From contig NZ_QERF01000001.1 of assembly GCF_003260205.1 (NCBI RefSeq), positions 248,001 to 312,000 of the forward strand: a stretch of 64,000 nt of DNA, given 5' to 3'. This DNA is from Winogradskyella tangerina. Lineage in GTDB: Bacteria; Bacteroidota; Bacteroidia; Flavobacteriales; Flavobacteriaceae. The notes under the pieces were generated by a model. It did no database searches, had not been told where the DNA came from, and worked only from the letters and a program-made list of their open reading frames with translations. The translations under genes were made by a program, and so were the position numbers. Below, one piece after another: positions 1 through 9,088 of this stretch (position 1 is the stretch's first letter; each line of letters opens with the position of its first letter).

Positions 1-3000
1 TAGGAAAAGCAAAATCATGCTGGTCTTCTGCACTCTGAAAAGCTCTTAATAATGCATCAGAACCTTTGACTGAAACAAGAGCTGAACGGATATAGACGGT
101 TTCACTATTATCTCCAAAATACCGTGTAAACCCAGCGTGAGGAATAATAAATCTTTCATTATAAAATTCTGAAAAACCAATTTCTTTATCAAATTTATCT
201 TCGTTAATTGTATCTCTCCATTCTTTATCAAATTTATCATACTCATTTGTCCAAAACTTATCTAACAGAGGTAAGGGGTCTCGTAAATCTGAAGCCCAAA
301 AATCATTCCAAGTGATGGCTTTAGATTTAAGCCAATAGTCCCATGAATCGTAATCATCTTCGTCATCATAATAATTTACTAATTGAGGTTCTTTCGCTAA
401 CAACTCATTAGCAGCACAAAACATAGCATGGTATTCAAAATAAGTGTCTAAACTTTCAACTTGCGGATTGCTTCCTTTTCTCTTATCCCTCAATCCCCAA
501 TCGTAATTTCGAGTATAATCATCTTTATTTATATCGCCAGTATAACCCCATTTTTCTACAATATATTTATCAGCTATGTCTGCGACATCATATTCAGATA
601 AATTAAAAATGTCTCCAAGGTTGCTATACCAATAAGGTAAGACATCCATACCATCAAAATCAAACCTCCAACTTTTGTCTAAAGTTGAATTATATCTTCT
701 TTGCTTTCTTGAATATGATTCTTCTTTTACTTTGTCTAACTTACTTACTAAGACATTTGCAATTATTTCTTGTTCATCTTTGTTGTAGATCTTATCATTA
801 TATTTTAATAAGTTCTGACAGACCCTTTTAATGAAAAAATTAATTAACACGTGTGGTAACTCTTCATTTTGAAGTTCTTTGATAAAAAGTTCTTTTAAGT
901 CCACAAGTTTTTCGGGAGCTTCAGCACTTATTCTATCTATTGCAATCCAAAGATATAATTTGGCAGAAATCCAATAAAAAATGTATTTCTCATTCTGAAA
1001 TGGATTACAAGTGGTTTCATTTTGAGCTTTAATTAGATATTTAAGAATACTTTTATTATTAAGATTAACTAGATTTCTTATGCTATGAATTGCTTCCCAT
1101 CTTAGTTCTTTATCTGGAAGTCCTAAATACAATCGTAAAATATTTGCAATAGCTTCGTCGGTATCTGTTGGTGGAAGTAGCTTATCAGTCCATAAGCCAT
1201 CTCTAAATTCAAGCTTTATGTTTTTATTCCATCGAGTTAAAACCCAATTAAAAATTTCGGTATTATTTTTTTTGGTGAGCCTATGTTTAATTAAGAAAAA
1301 TACACTATATATAGATTCATCAGTTAATACTTCTATTTTTTCTGGTAAAATTTTAAGTATAATTTCTCCTAATTGAATTTCGTCAAAACCAAACATTTTA
1401 GCGAACTCTAACAATTTACCGATGCTAAGAGAATTTCCATAATCAAAGTTTTCAAACCATGTTAGAATGACATATCTAAACTTCTCTTTTTTCCATTGTT
1501 TTAAAGAAGGATAATAACTCCATTCCTCTAACCGTTCTCTAATTGCATCTTCAAATGAATAGAAACTCAAAAGCCCTGAGTCGATATCCACAATAGCATC
1601 CAATTGTTTTGAGTAATCATTAGGCTGACAATTGTTTTTTATTTCAGACAAAAAGTTATCTATTTCCCATCTATTAGAGTAACTGTCGCTATTTTCGATT
1701 ATAGTGCTAATAGCTTTTTCTAAATCTCTTGTAGAATTAATATCAATACTATTAAGGTCTATTCCATGGACGAATTTGTCTTTATCAAAATCATTAGAAT
1801 ATCTGCTTTCTTTTTCTTTTTCAATTGTTTCTCTAAAGTTTAAGTACGCTTTAATTTTTTGGATTATTTGCATTTCAACAAACGCACCTGACTTAATTGC
1901 ATTATAAATATGATTTAACGTATTTTTATTTTTATGAAGTAAGCAATCTCTATAAATAATTTCAACAAATTTAGTTTTACCGATTAAGTCTCTTGATTCA
2001 TCGTATTTAGTCAAAATCATATCATAAAGTTCAATCGATTCGTCTGTATAATATTTATAGTGATACATTGGAATCAACGAACCCGCTACAACATGATTAA
2101 TCTTACCTTTCTTTAAAGAAAACTTTAAAATAGCTACAATATATTTAGACAAACTAATTACACCTCTGTGATGCCATCTAGAGGCTATCGTAAACATTGA
2201 GTTAAAATTGATATCTGCAATTCCATATAAAGCATTTTTATAAGGGAAATGCTTTTTATCATAACCCTCTAACATGTAATCACTATATTCTGTAAACTTA
2301 GCATACTCATGAGCAAGTTTAGGGTCTGTTCTTTCAAATCCTATCTTCGCTAAATCTGACAAACAACTGATTTTAGAGAATGCTTCAAAATCAATTTCTT
2401 CCGTTGCTTTTATAGCTTCATTGAAGTAATACTTACCAGAATTAAAGTCTATTTTTCGACTTAATAAAGCGCATTTTATATAACTTTCTATTCTTTGTGA
2501 TGAAGGGTTTGAACCAGTTTTAATTAATTCATCAATTTCACTTAGCATTTTGAGATTTTTATTTAAGAAGACTTTTACGTGAATTGTTTCTTCAACAATC
2601 CAAAATCTCATTGCAATTTTACTTGCGTTGCTATCTAAGGATGTAACGAGAAAATCTATTAAATCATTATCGTTGATTTTTACTGCAAAGTTTGCTAGAA
2701 GGCCGGCAAAATAATTTACTTTTTCTTTATAACTATATCCGTTTTCGAATCTAAAATTATAATCCCCAGCAAAAGACTCACAAATATTCCTAATTGTAAT
2801 ATTTGCCTTTTCAACAGTTATTTTTTTAGAAACAAAATCCGTATTTAATTGAAATATGGGTAAAACATGCTTATAGAAACTTGTAAACTCTTTTTTCTCT
2901 CTTTCTAAAGAGCTTTTCTCTTTGTAATCTTCAGTCTTATCAATATCATTATATTTAGCTGGAAGTAAACTTTCGACTAACAATAGCTTATCATCAAGAA

Positions 3001-5953
3001 ATGCTTTTAAAGATTTAATCTTTAAAAATAAATTTATTCTGTCTGCACCATCATCACTACCATGTCTTCGATAAAAGCTTGGAATGTACCCTGGTAACTC
3101 AAATTTAATATGTTTTAGAATATTGTTTACCAAATATTTATCAATATCATTAGATATTAATATCTCACAGAAATCGACCAATAATAGTCTGAATTTAATA
3201 TTGAATTTAATTACTTTTCTGGATAGAACTTTTTCAATTTCACTGGCAATTATTTTTAGCTGTAAATCTTGATGCATCCCATATTTATAGGATTTAGTAA
3301 TAACAAATATCTTGGCATCAATTCTTAAAGGCTCTATTTTAAACCATTTATTAATTTCTGTTTTATTACTGAATAAAAATAAACTCTCAATTAAATAATT
3401 TCCCCCAGATAATCTAACGTCTCTAGGTGTCCAACTATTAATTGAACTCAAGGCTTCGTCAAAACCGACTAATCTCAAAACTGCTTCTGTGTAATAAGCT
3501 ATGTCCTTACTTGAAATAGGATATTTATGCAAATCATCTTTTTTAACAGAGTCACTTCTCCAATTAAGCCATTCCTTAGCTGTTTTTAAATGTTTTAAAG
3601 CGGCTTTATGATTCTCTGTCTCTCTTGAATACAGACCTGCTAACTTCATATGAAAAGAGCCAGCCCAGGATTTTTCATCTGAATTGAGTTTTAGTTTATT
3701 AAGCGAAGTATCATCTCCAAATTCGGAAACTAAATCTGGGTAATCAATTAATAATGCCGTTAAGGCTTTCTCCTTTTTAGCTTCTTCAGCAGCTATAAAT
3801 ATAAGTTTAAAATATGTTAAATTATCATCAACATTATCAGCAACCTTCATTGCCAATCTTGTCCTACTTATATAAGTTGCTCTATTTTTTATTGGGTCTT
3901 CTGGAAGTAATAAGAACTTTCTTTCTAGAACTATATCCTTTAATAATTGATTTTGTTTTGACTGAAAAAGTAAGTTACCCAAATTAACGGAAGCATAACT
4001 ATCATTCTTTGCATTTTTAAGAAAAACTTCAGTTATTTGATTTAACCTTTCCTTACTTAATGAATAATTATCTCTAATATAATTTTCAAAATCTTCATCC
4101 CGAAACTCAAAACTATTATTTTCATATATAAGGCCAGTCCAGACTTCAGATGAAATATCTAATAGAAAGCTTTGATCAACATTTAATATTTCTGATAAAT
4201 AATTTATAGGTACAGGTCTTGGCAACCCAATTAAAAGACTAAAAAAATCATCTATAACTATTTTCTCGATATTAGAAACCTTTTTTTTGGCTTCTTTAAT
4301 TTTATCAAGAATAAGTAACTCTACTGTTTTTCCATTTGGCTTTAAAAAATTTATAACTTCTTTTATACCTTTCTTCTTCAAATCGATTGAATAAAATTGA
4401 GCTCTTGGTATACCATAAGTATATTTATGGAAATCTTTAACTTCTTGTTCTGAAATTTCAGGAAAGTATGTTTTTGTGAACAGAGTCGTTTCTTCTAGAC
4501 TAAACGGTTCTAACTCAATATCAATGTAATCTTCCGGTAAGTTAAGTGTATTTCTTCGATGTGTTCTGGTGGTCACAATTAGGTTACAACCCGAGGGAAT
4601 ATCCATATTTAAAATATCATGAACAAAACTTTTATCTCCATTATTATTAGCTGCTGTAATACTATTATCAGCTGCATCGATAATAATGGTAAGAGTAGCA
4701 TCTTTATCTCTCTCCTTCAAAATTTCAACTGCATGTACAATTCTTTTTCTAAACTCCTTAATATAAACATCACTCTCCATAGGAAAATGAAATATTAAAA
4801 AATCTGTACCAACCTTTCTAGCAATATCGTTAGAAATATGTAAAAGTGCATTTTTGTGTAAATGCCTATTGTCTTCGGCATTTTGATATGCCCCTGAACC
4901 ATAACAATCAAAGGTTATACACTCATCGCTATTTCGTAAATATTTTTGTATTTGTTGAATTATAGTTGATTTCCCTATCCCAGCTCCACCGTGAATACAA
5001 ATTGGAAGAAAATCTGTATTTGTTGCTATTTTAGAAATTATCGATTCTAATTGCTCTCTTATAATACTATTCTTGTTATCCTCAAAACTTTGAGTCACAG
5101 GAAATAAATTTTCAATACTACCATCCTTAAAGCTTAAAACTGAAATTATATCTGTTTTAGTTATCTTTCTTTCATTTCTAGCTTCAGGCATCATTTTGTC
5201 AAAAACCATTGCTCTCAACTCGTTGTATTGGATTTTCGAAGTATGTGATGTTCTAGAAATTGCTTTATAAAGTTCAATTTTTAAACTAAACCGCGAATCG
5301 GTTCCGCAATCTTCCAAATCAAGTACCCTTATAAAATCAGTAAACTCTTTTACTTTTAATCTGGAAGCCGCAAATAATTTTTTTAACGAATCACTATTCC
5401 CGGGAATATCCTTGAGTACCTCATTAAAGCTTACTTTTCCTTTCTTTTTAAGTAGATAAGTTTTGATATCATTAATAGACTTGAGATGATTAGGATTAAA
5501 GTTTCTATTTGTAACTAATTTTATCTTAACTTTTTTTAAAACAGACTCTCTACCAAATTCATCTAAATAAATCTTAAATATATTCGCTAACCTGTGAACC
5601 AATGAATTTTCAGTAGATTTGCTTTTTTTTCCTCTATATAAATCGCCTAATGTATAATTCTTATTACTTCTAAGCGTACTATATTTTAGTTGGGAGATAA
5701 CAACTTTTTCAGCTTCAATATAATTATCAGCACCATAATATTCGCTTAGATCTACACCTAGTAAATTTTCCCCTGTTGGATCTAATTGATTTGATTCTGA
5801 CAGTTCAATATCTTCAATATAGATTGCTTTTATTCCCGAATCATCAAAATTTAATAATTCTAAAGATTTTTTTATTGTCCAAAGAATATGAAAATCGTCT
5901 CCTGCGCTAGAGATATCAGCATCTTGTATGTGTTTAATTTTGCCATTACTCAT
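1..5953 (-). CDS. Giant STAND NTPase, candidate Avs-like anti-phage sensor; C-terminus cut by the window edge
   Basis: One unbroken minus-strand reading frame runs from ATG at 5953 to the window edge, giving 1984 codons without a stop. The start is firm because an in-frame TAA lies directly upstream. Residues 15-100 hold a motif around GDDFHILW, then GVD (D68) and SQLK (Q88, K90); this D...QxK spacing fits a PD-(D/E)xK nuclease of the Mrr-like type. Walker A is GGAGIGKST at 322-330 and Walker B ends in IIID at 426 (DAAD). A TTRTHR segment follows, as in NACHT/STAND ATPases. About 1300 further residues look like helical repeats with no motif I recognise. Nuclease-like effector, STAND ATPase and long sensor is the layout of Avs-type defence proteins, which oligomerise on a phage protein. 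The length, the island context and the AT-rich DNA fit. Family placement is inference; the effector could be something other than a nuclease. Confidence 0.8.
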   Translation of the reverse strand, partial: MSNGKIKHIQDADISSAGDDFHILWTIKKSLELLNFDDSGIKAIYIEDIELSESNQLDPTGENLLGVDLSEYYGADNYIEAEKVVISQLKYSTLRSNKNYTLGDLYRGKKSKSTENSLVHRLANIFKIYLDEFGRESVLKKVKIKLVTNRNFNPNHLKSINDIKTYLLKKKGKVSFNEVLKDIPGNSDSLKKLFAASRLKVKEFTDFIRVLDLEDCGTDSRFSLKIELYKAISRTSHTSKIQYNELRAMVFDKMMPEARNERKITKTDIISVLSFKDGSIENLFPVTQSFEDNKNSIIREQLESIISKIATNTDFLPICIHGGAGIGKSTIIQQIQKYLRNSDECITFDCYGSGAYQNAEDNRHLHKNALLHISNDIARKVGTDFLIFHFPMESDVYIKEFRKRIVHAVEILKERDKDATLTIIIDAADNSITAANNNGDKSFVHDILNMDIPSGCNLIVTTRTHRRNTLNLPEDYIDIELEPFSLEETTLFTKTYFPEISEQEVKDFHKYTYGIPRAQFYSIDLKKKGIKEVINFLKPNGKTVELLILDKIKEAKKKVSNIEKIVIDDFFSLLIGLPRPVPINYLSEILNVDQSFLLDISSEVWTGLIYENNSFEFRDEDFENYIRDNYSLSKERLNQITEVFLKNAKNDSYASVNLGNLLFQSKQNQLLKDIVLERKFLLLPEDPIKNRATYISRTRLAMKVADNVDDNLTYFKLIFIAAEEAKKEKALTALLIDYPDLVSEFGDDTSLNKLKLNSDEKSWAGSFHMKLAGLYSRETENHKAALKHLKTAKEWLNWRSDSVKKDDLHKYPISSKDIAYYTEAVLRLVGFDEALSSINSWTPRDVRLSGGNYLIESLFLFSNKTEINKWFKIEPLRIDAKIFVITKSYKYGMHQDLQLKIIASEIEKVLSRKVIKFNIKFRLLLVDFCEILISNDIDKYLVNNILKHIKFELPGYIPSFYRRHGSDDGADRINLFLKIKSLKAFLDDKLLLVESLLPAKYNDIDKTEDYKEKSSLEREKKEFTSFYKHVLPIFQLNTDFVSKKITVEKANITIRNICESFAGDYNFRFENGYSYKEKVNYFAGLLANFAVKINDNDLIDFLVTSLDSNASKIAMRFWIVEETIHVKVFLNKNLKMLSEIDELIKTGSNPSSQRIESYIKCALLSRKIDFNSGKYYFNEAIKATEEIDFEAFSKISCLSDLAKIGFERTDPKLAHEYAKFTEYSDYMLEGYDKKHFPYKNALYGIADINFNSMFTIASRWHHRGVISLSKYIVAILKFSLKKGKINHVVAGSLIPMYHYKYYTDESIELYDMILTKYDESRDLIGKTKFVEIIYRDCLLHKNKNTLNHIYNAIKSGAFVEMQIIQKIKAYLNFRETIEKEKESRYSNDFDKDKFVHGIDLNSIDINSTRDLEKAISTIIENSDSYSNRWEIDNFLSEIKNNCQPNDYSKQLDAIVDIDSGLLSFYSFEDAIRERLEEWSYYPSLKQWKKEKFRYVILTWFENFDYGNSLSIGKLLEFAKMFGFDEIQLGEIILKILPEKIEVLTDESIYSVFFLIKHRLTKKNNTEIFNWVLTRWNKNIKLEFRDGLWTDKLLPPTDTDEAIANILRLYLGLPDKELRWEAIHSIRNLVNLNNKSILKYLIKAQNETTCNPFQNEKYIFYWISAKLYLWIAIDRISAEAPEKLVDLKELFIKELQNEELPHVLINFFIKRVCQNLLKYNDKIYNKDEQEIIANVLVSKLDKVKEESYSRKQRRYNSTLDKSWRFDFDGMDVLPYWYSNLGDIFNLSEYDVADIADKYIVEKWGYTGDINKDDYTRNYDWGLRDKRKGSNPQVESLDTYFEYHAMFCAANELLAKEPQLVNYYDDEDDYDSWDYWLKSKAITWNDFWASDLRDPLPLLDKFWTNEYDKFDKEWRDTINEDKFDKEIGFSEFYNERFIIPHAGFTRYFGDNSETVYIRSALVSVKGSDALLRAFQSAEDQHDFAFP

Positions 5954-6039
5954 TTAATAAACTTTATAAGACTATTAATGTAATCATTTTAATAAACTTG
6001 CATTATAAAGAAGAGATAGTCCAAAACAAATTATCAGAG

Positions 6040-6480
6040 TTACAAGAAATGAGTCTTTAAATTACGGATAATAATTTTTAGTTCATTTAGTTCTTTCCTT
6101 AAAAATATAATATCACCTTTCGTAGCTGGTAAAGATTTTGGCGCAAACAATTTTTTTGCAGCATATACTCCTGCGTCTGCTGCTATTGTACCCAAAGCCG
6201 CTTCCCCTAGAGAATTTGTTCCGACACCTTTTCTATTATTAAGTTCTTCTATACGTTTTTCTAGTGACTGAACAACTAATATTAAATCATCTATATTTGT
6301 AAGCTCGGGTAGATTTTCAGTATTTGAAAGTTCACTTTTTTCATAATGCCCAGAAATATACTTATAACCGTTTCTCTTATAGCTTGCTTTTGTCCTACAA
6401 CTGGCATTACAATATAAGTGGTTGCTTCTCCTCTGTACAAATTGTTGTTTACAATGTTTACAAAACCTTGTTTTTTCCAT
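6040..6480 (-). CDS. Small zinc-finger protein of unknown function
   Basis: This is a 146-residue protein. Four cysteines at 7, 10, 24 and 28 (CxxC, 13 residues, CxxxC) next to many basic residues suggest an N-terminal zinc finger that could bind nucleic acid. Residues 60-80 form a short coiled coil (VVQSLEKRIEELNNR). Residues 85-110 are Gly/Ala-rich (EAALGTIAADAG) and may insert into or lie on a membrane. A second helical stretch closes the protein. It lies between the helicase-loader gene and the giant STAND gene on the same strand, with 86 bp to the STAND start. I do not recognise a named family. It could be an element regulator or an accessory partner of the STAND protein; neither is shown. 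Confidence 0.7.
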   Translation of the reverse strand: MEKTRFCKHCKQQFVQRRSNHLYCNASCRTKASYKRNGYKYISGHYEKSELSNTENLPELTNIDDLILVVQSLEKRIEELNNRKGVGTNSLGEAALGTIAADAGVYAAKKLFAPKSLPATKGDIIFLRKELNELKIIIRNLKTHFL

Positions 6481-6507
6481 AGTTCTCCATTATTTACACA
6501 CTAATTC

Positions 6508-6531
6508 CGTTAAATAAAGTTTTATTTAACG
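6508..6531. repeat. Perfect 11-bp inverted repeat between helicase loader and zinc-finger genes
   Basis: CGTTAAATAAA and its exact complement TTTATTTAACG are separated by only GT. The repeat sits 2 bp beyond the stop of the DnaC-like gene and about 28 bp before the zinc-finger gene. There is no T-tract on the minus strand after it, so it is a poor intrinsic terminator. An operator controlling the zinc-finger and STAND genes, or an mRNA-processing hairpin, is possible. Confidence 0.6.
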
Positions 6532-6533
6532 TT

Positions 6534-7268
6534 TTACATCCTTTTACTTTTACCCCTTATTGTTACATAATTGCACATACCAAAAATTCTATCTGCTACT
6601 CTAGCATCATAAAAATCTTCTAATTGTAGTAAATTTTCCTTTGGTAACTCCTCAAAACCAGGTATAGGATTCATGGTATAATGTGTTTTACAATTATTTC
6701 TTTCTCTATTCATAATTATTCTCAGCATCACATTAGTTTTTCCGTAATTGTTAGCAATTTTTTCTGAATGTAAATCATCAAATAGAATTACACCTGTCGA
6801 ATATTTATTAAAAAATTCTTTTTTGTCATTAGGACATTTTAGTCCTTCAAATTCCTGAACTACATCATCAGTAGAAACTGTTTTGAATCTATGAGGTGGG
6901 TATTTTTTAAAAATCTTTTCAAAACATTTCATTATTCTAGTTTTGCCAACTCCTACTGGACCTGCAACAAAAAGTCCTTTATTGTACATCGGTACCACAT
7001 CATCTTGAAATAGGTTATTTGATCTGTAAAAATTTAAATCGTGTAAAAAATAATTGAATATTACTGCCCAATTATTTTTTAAATATTCATCTGTATAAAC
7101 GAATTTTACACCAAACAATTTTTCATAAGTATCTGTGAAAACATCCCAAAGTTCTTTCTTTGTAAATGGATGATTTATTCTAGAATTTATGCTTTTTTGT
7201 TTTAGCTCCATCCTGATTTTTTCAGAAATTATTCTGCAATCGTCGTTATTATTAGCTTGGTTTTTCAT
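6534..7268 (-). CDS. DnaC-like AAA+ ATPase, putative helicase loader of the element
   Basis: The 244-residue protein carries Walker A GPVGVGKT at 103-110 and Walker B VILFDDL with D164 and D165. A TMNP sensor-1-like segment lies near 200, and the DARVADRIF motif near 215-225 carries the likely arginine finger. This is the order of the DnaC/IstB-type AAA+ ATPases that load replicative helicase. The N-terminal 95 residues are helical and unassigned, as in phage DnaC-like loaders. The gene starts 2 bp after the DnaD-like gene ends, so the two are almost certainly co-transcribed and act together in replicating the element. IstB of an insertion sequence is less likely because no IstA transposase is nearby. 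Confidence 0.85.
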   Translation of the reverse strand: MKNQANNNDDCRIISEKIRMELKQKSINSRINHPFTKKELWDVFTDTYEKLFGVKFVYTDEYLKNNWAVIFNYFLHDLNFYRSNNLFQDDVVPMYNKGLFVAGPVGVGKTRIMKCFEKIFKKYPPHRFKTVSTDDVVQEFEGLKCPNDKKEFFNKYSTGVILFDDLHSEKIANNYGKTNVMLRIIMNRERNNCKTHYTMNPIPGFEELPKENLLQLEDFYDARVADRIFGMCNYVTIRGKSKRM

Positions 7269-7270
7269 AC

Positions 7271-7942
7271 CTATCTATTACCTATTACTTTTTTTGGTTC
7301 ATTAGACTTAACGACCACTGATTTGATGTTTTTTTCCATTATCAACCATTTCGACAGACGCTTGTCAATTTCAAAAAAACGCTCATTTTCAAATCTCATT
7401 CTAGATTTGTCAATATTTAACTCGCTCCAGTGGTTATAAAAACTATTTAAAATTTTAAAATCATATTGAGAGTGTTCAAAAACTTGGTTTTTGAATTTTT
7501 TACGTCTCAACTCTATTTTTTCTTTATTAGCCTTATTATTCTTATTTCTTTCTTTAGTAGTTGTTGATTGTTTGTTGTTAGAGTGTTGATTGTTTGTTAA
7601 CTGAGTGTTGTTTTGTTTGTTACTGTAAGATTTGGCCGTTTGGTAATTATCATAGTTTACAATGGTTATTAGCGTAAATCTGTTTGTTGGCTTCAATACT
7701 ATGGCATTACTATCACTAAGTTTAAAAAGTGAAGTTCTTATTGATTGAGCTGAAATCATTAATTCGGATGCTAAATGACCTATTGAAGTAATTAATTGTC
7801 CACGCTTTATTAATTTCCCTTGCCATTTTTTGTTTTTAAAATTGGCTTTAATAAGCAGATGTATATAAACTCGAAATACGTTGGGACTTTGGTACCACTC
7901 CCACTCCATAATATCCCTATGTAGAATAATGTGTCCAACCAT
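7271..7942 (-). CDS. DnaD-like / phage replisome-organiser-type replication protein
   Basis: The 223-residue protein begins with a segment (HRDIMEWEWYQSPNVFRVYIHLL, residues 8-30) typical of the winged-helix N-terminus of phage replisome organisers and DnaD-like proteins. Residues 45-75 continue that domain (GQLITSIGHLASEL). A low-complexity Asn/Gln/Thr/Lys linker spans about 105-145 and a helical C-terminal domain follows. Such proteins bind the origin and recruit the helicase loader, here encoded immediately downstream. The gene begins 1 bp from the end of the helix-turn-helix gene. The assignment rests on the N-terminal pattern and context. No iteron-type origin was recognised inside the gene. 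Confidence 0.7.
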   Translation of the reverse strand: MVGHIILHRDIMEWEWYQSPNVFRVYIHLLIKANFKNKKWQGKLIKRGQLITSIGHLASELMISAQSIRTSLFKLSDSNAIVLKPTNRFTLITIVNYDNYQTAKSYSNKQNNTQLTNNQHSNNKQSTTTKERNKNNKANKEKIELRRKKFKNQVFEHSQYDFKILNSFYNHWSELNIDKSRMRFENERFFEIDKRLSKWLIMEKNIKSVVVKSNEPKKVIGNR

Positions 7943-7943
7943 C

Positions 7944-8228
7944 TTAAACTTGCTTTACTAGTTTATTAAATATGTCGCTTTTCTTATAGTAAACGCGGTT
8001 TCCTAGACGGTAGGAAGGAAGGATGCCATTTTTACGCCAATTCCATAGTGCTTGTTTGGAGCATTTTAAGAGCTTCAGAGTTTCTTCAACTGTTAAAAGT
8101 TCGTCAGAAAATGCAGGTTTATTTACCTCCTTTTTCTGTTGAGGCATTAACTCTTGAACAATAGAGCGAATACTCTCCTTGAACTCATCAGGCGATAAAT
8201 TATATATTCTTATTTCTTTTGAATTCAT
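7944..8228 (-). CDS. Helix-turn-helix (MerR/excisionase-type) DNA-binding protein
   Basis: The 94-residue protein ends in a compact DNA-binding domain at about 45-90. It reads LLTVEETLKLLKCSKQALW, then RKNGILPSYRLGNRVYYKKSDI, the standard helix_turn_helix_17 / excisionase pattern with a wing. The N-terminal 40 residues are a helical extension. It is the first gene of a tight three-gene replication run and follows the integrase and RteC-like genes. This suggests a recombination directionality factor, a control protein, or both. Which role it plays cannot be read from sequence. Confidence 0.8.
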   Translation of the reverse strand: MNSKEIRIYNLSPDEFKESIRSIVQELMPQQKKEVNKPAFSDELLTVEETLKLLKCSKQALWNWRKNGILPSYRLGNRVYYKKSDIFNKLVKQV

Positions 8229-8255
8229 GATGCTCTATTTGAATTATGAACATCA

Positions 8256-8316
8256 CAAATCTATGGTATTGATAAAAAAACATCTGATTTTAGAGTACAC
8301 ACAAGTATACATACTT
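8256..8316 (-). promoter_or_regulatory. Putative promoter and operator of the element replication operon
   Basis: On the minus strand, TAGATTTG at 8263-8256 matches the Bacteroidetes -7 element TAnnTTTG, about 28 nt before the helix-turn-helix start codon. No clear -33 TTG is present. Upstream, AAGTAT-AC-ATACTT at 8303-8316 is a perfect 6-bp inverted repeat, suitably placed for an operator, possibly of the downstream DNA-binding protein itself. Confidence 0.4.
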
Positions 8317-8318
8317 AC

Positions 8319-9083
8319 CTAATCTAGTCCGTCCTTTTTGTTATATGGGAAAAGTGTAAAATGAAAGTTTTCTTTTGCCTGTTTATTTTTTTTGTTATTA
8401 GGATTAACATATACTTGTAAAGAGGTCAAAGCCACATTTTCATTACAATTGAAAATTTTTATCAATTCCTTTGCTAACCGCCTATTATTAATCTCACCTC
8501 TAGACTTTGGCCCATCCAAATAACCCTTTGTAATCAACTCCTCTATGATTACCCCTAATTCTGAAGGACCCGCCAGCCATTTTAAAGAAGTAACTGGTGA
8601 TGGATCTTTATATTCTTCGACAAAACTTTTTAGCAGTTCTAATTTCTTTTGTAACTCATGCTTTTTGTTTGTAGCCGAAGTAAAATGTTTAAAGTAATTG
8701 TTCTCGAACGTACGTTTTTTTATCACACCTTCTGTATTAACAAAATCATCTTCAAGAGGTATTTCTTTATAATAGCTCATACCCATTTGATAAGGTTGGC
8801 ATTCTTCAATAACATTTTCTACTGTGGGAACAACTTTTAATTCTAGCACTTTATAATACTCTTCAGGATCATCACAATAATCATAATGATGTTCTAAAAA
8901 GTCCTTAGTACTTAAAATATCAACATCTAATATAAACTTTGATAGGAAATATTTAAGATTGAAGTTTTCATCAAGTCTAAGGTTGTCATCTTTGTATTTA
9001 TCAATTAAATAACTGTAATCAATAAGTGAAAACTCACTTTGATCTTTTTTATCTCTGAATGCAAAAACATCTTTATAAACCAT
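8319..9083 (-). CDS. RteC-like protein, partner of the element integrase
   Basis: The 254-residue protein has an acidic, helical N-terminal half. Its C-terminal part at about 165-240 has the arrangement LKWLAGPSELGVIIEEL, then GYLD, then RRLAKELIKIFN and LQVYVNP. This resembles the C-terminal domain of RteC and related Bacteroidetes proteins, which regulate excision of conjugative elements. It begins 5 bp after the integrase gene ends, so both are probably transcribed together. RteC-like genes next to tyrosine integrases are common in flavobacterial islands. The similarity is judged by eye, so the name is tentative. Confidence 0.6.
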   Translation of the reverse strand: MVYKDVFAFRDKKDQSEFSLIDYSYLIDKYKDDNLRLDENFNLKYFLSKFILDVDILSTKDFLEHHYDYCDDPEEYYKVLELKVVPTVENVIEECQPYQMGMSYYKEIPLEDDFVNTEGVIKKRTFENNYFKHFTSATNKKHELQKKLELLKSFVEEYKDPSPVTSLKWLAGPSELGVIIEELITKGYLDGPKSRGEINNRRLAKELIKIFNCNENVALTSLQVYVNPNNKKNKQAKENFHFTLFPYNKKDGLD

Positions 9084-9088
9084 ATTAT

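Noticed and set aside
6534-7268. IstB-type insertion-sequence ATPase
   Set aside because: No IstA transposase or terminal inverted repeats nearby; the DnaD-like gene directly upstream supports a helicase loader.
7560-7630. TTGTTTGTT-type tandem repeats as origin iterons
   Set aside because: They encode the Asn/Gln/Thr linker of the DnaD-like protein and are irregular; low-complexity coding explains them.
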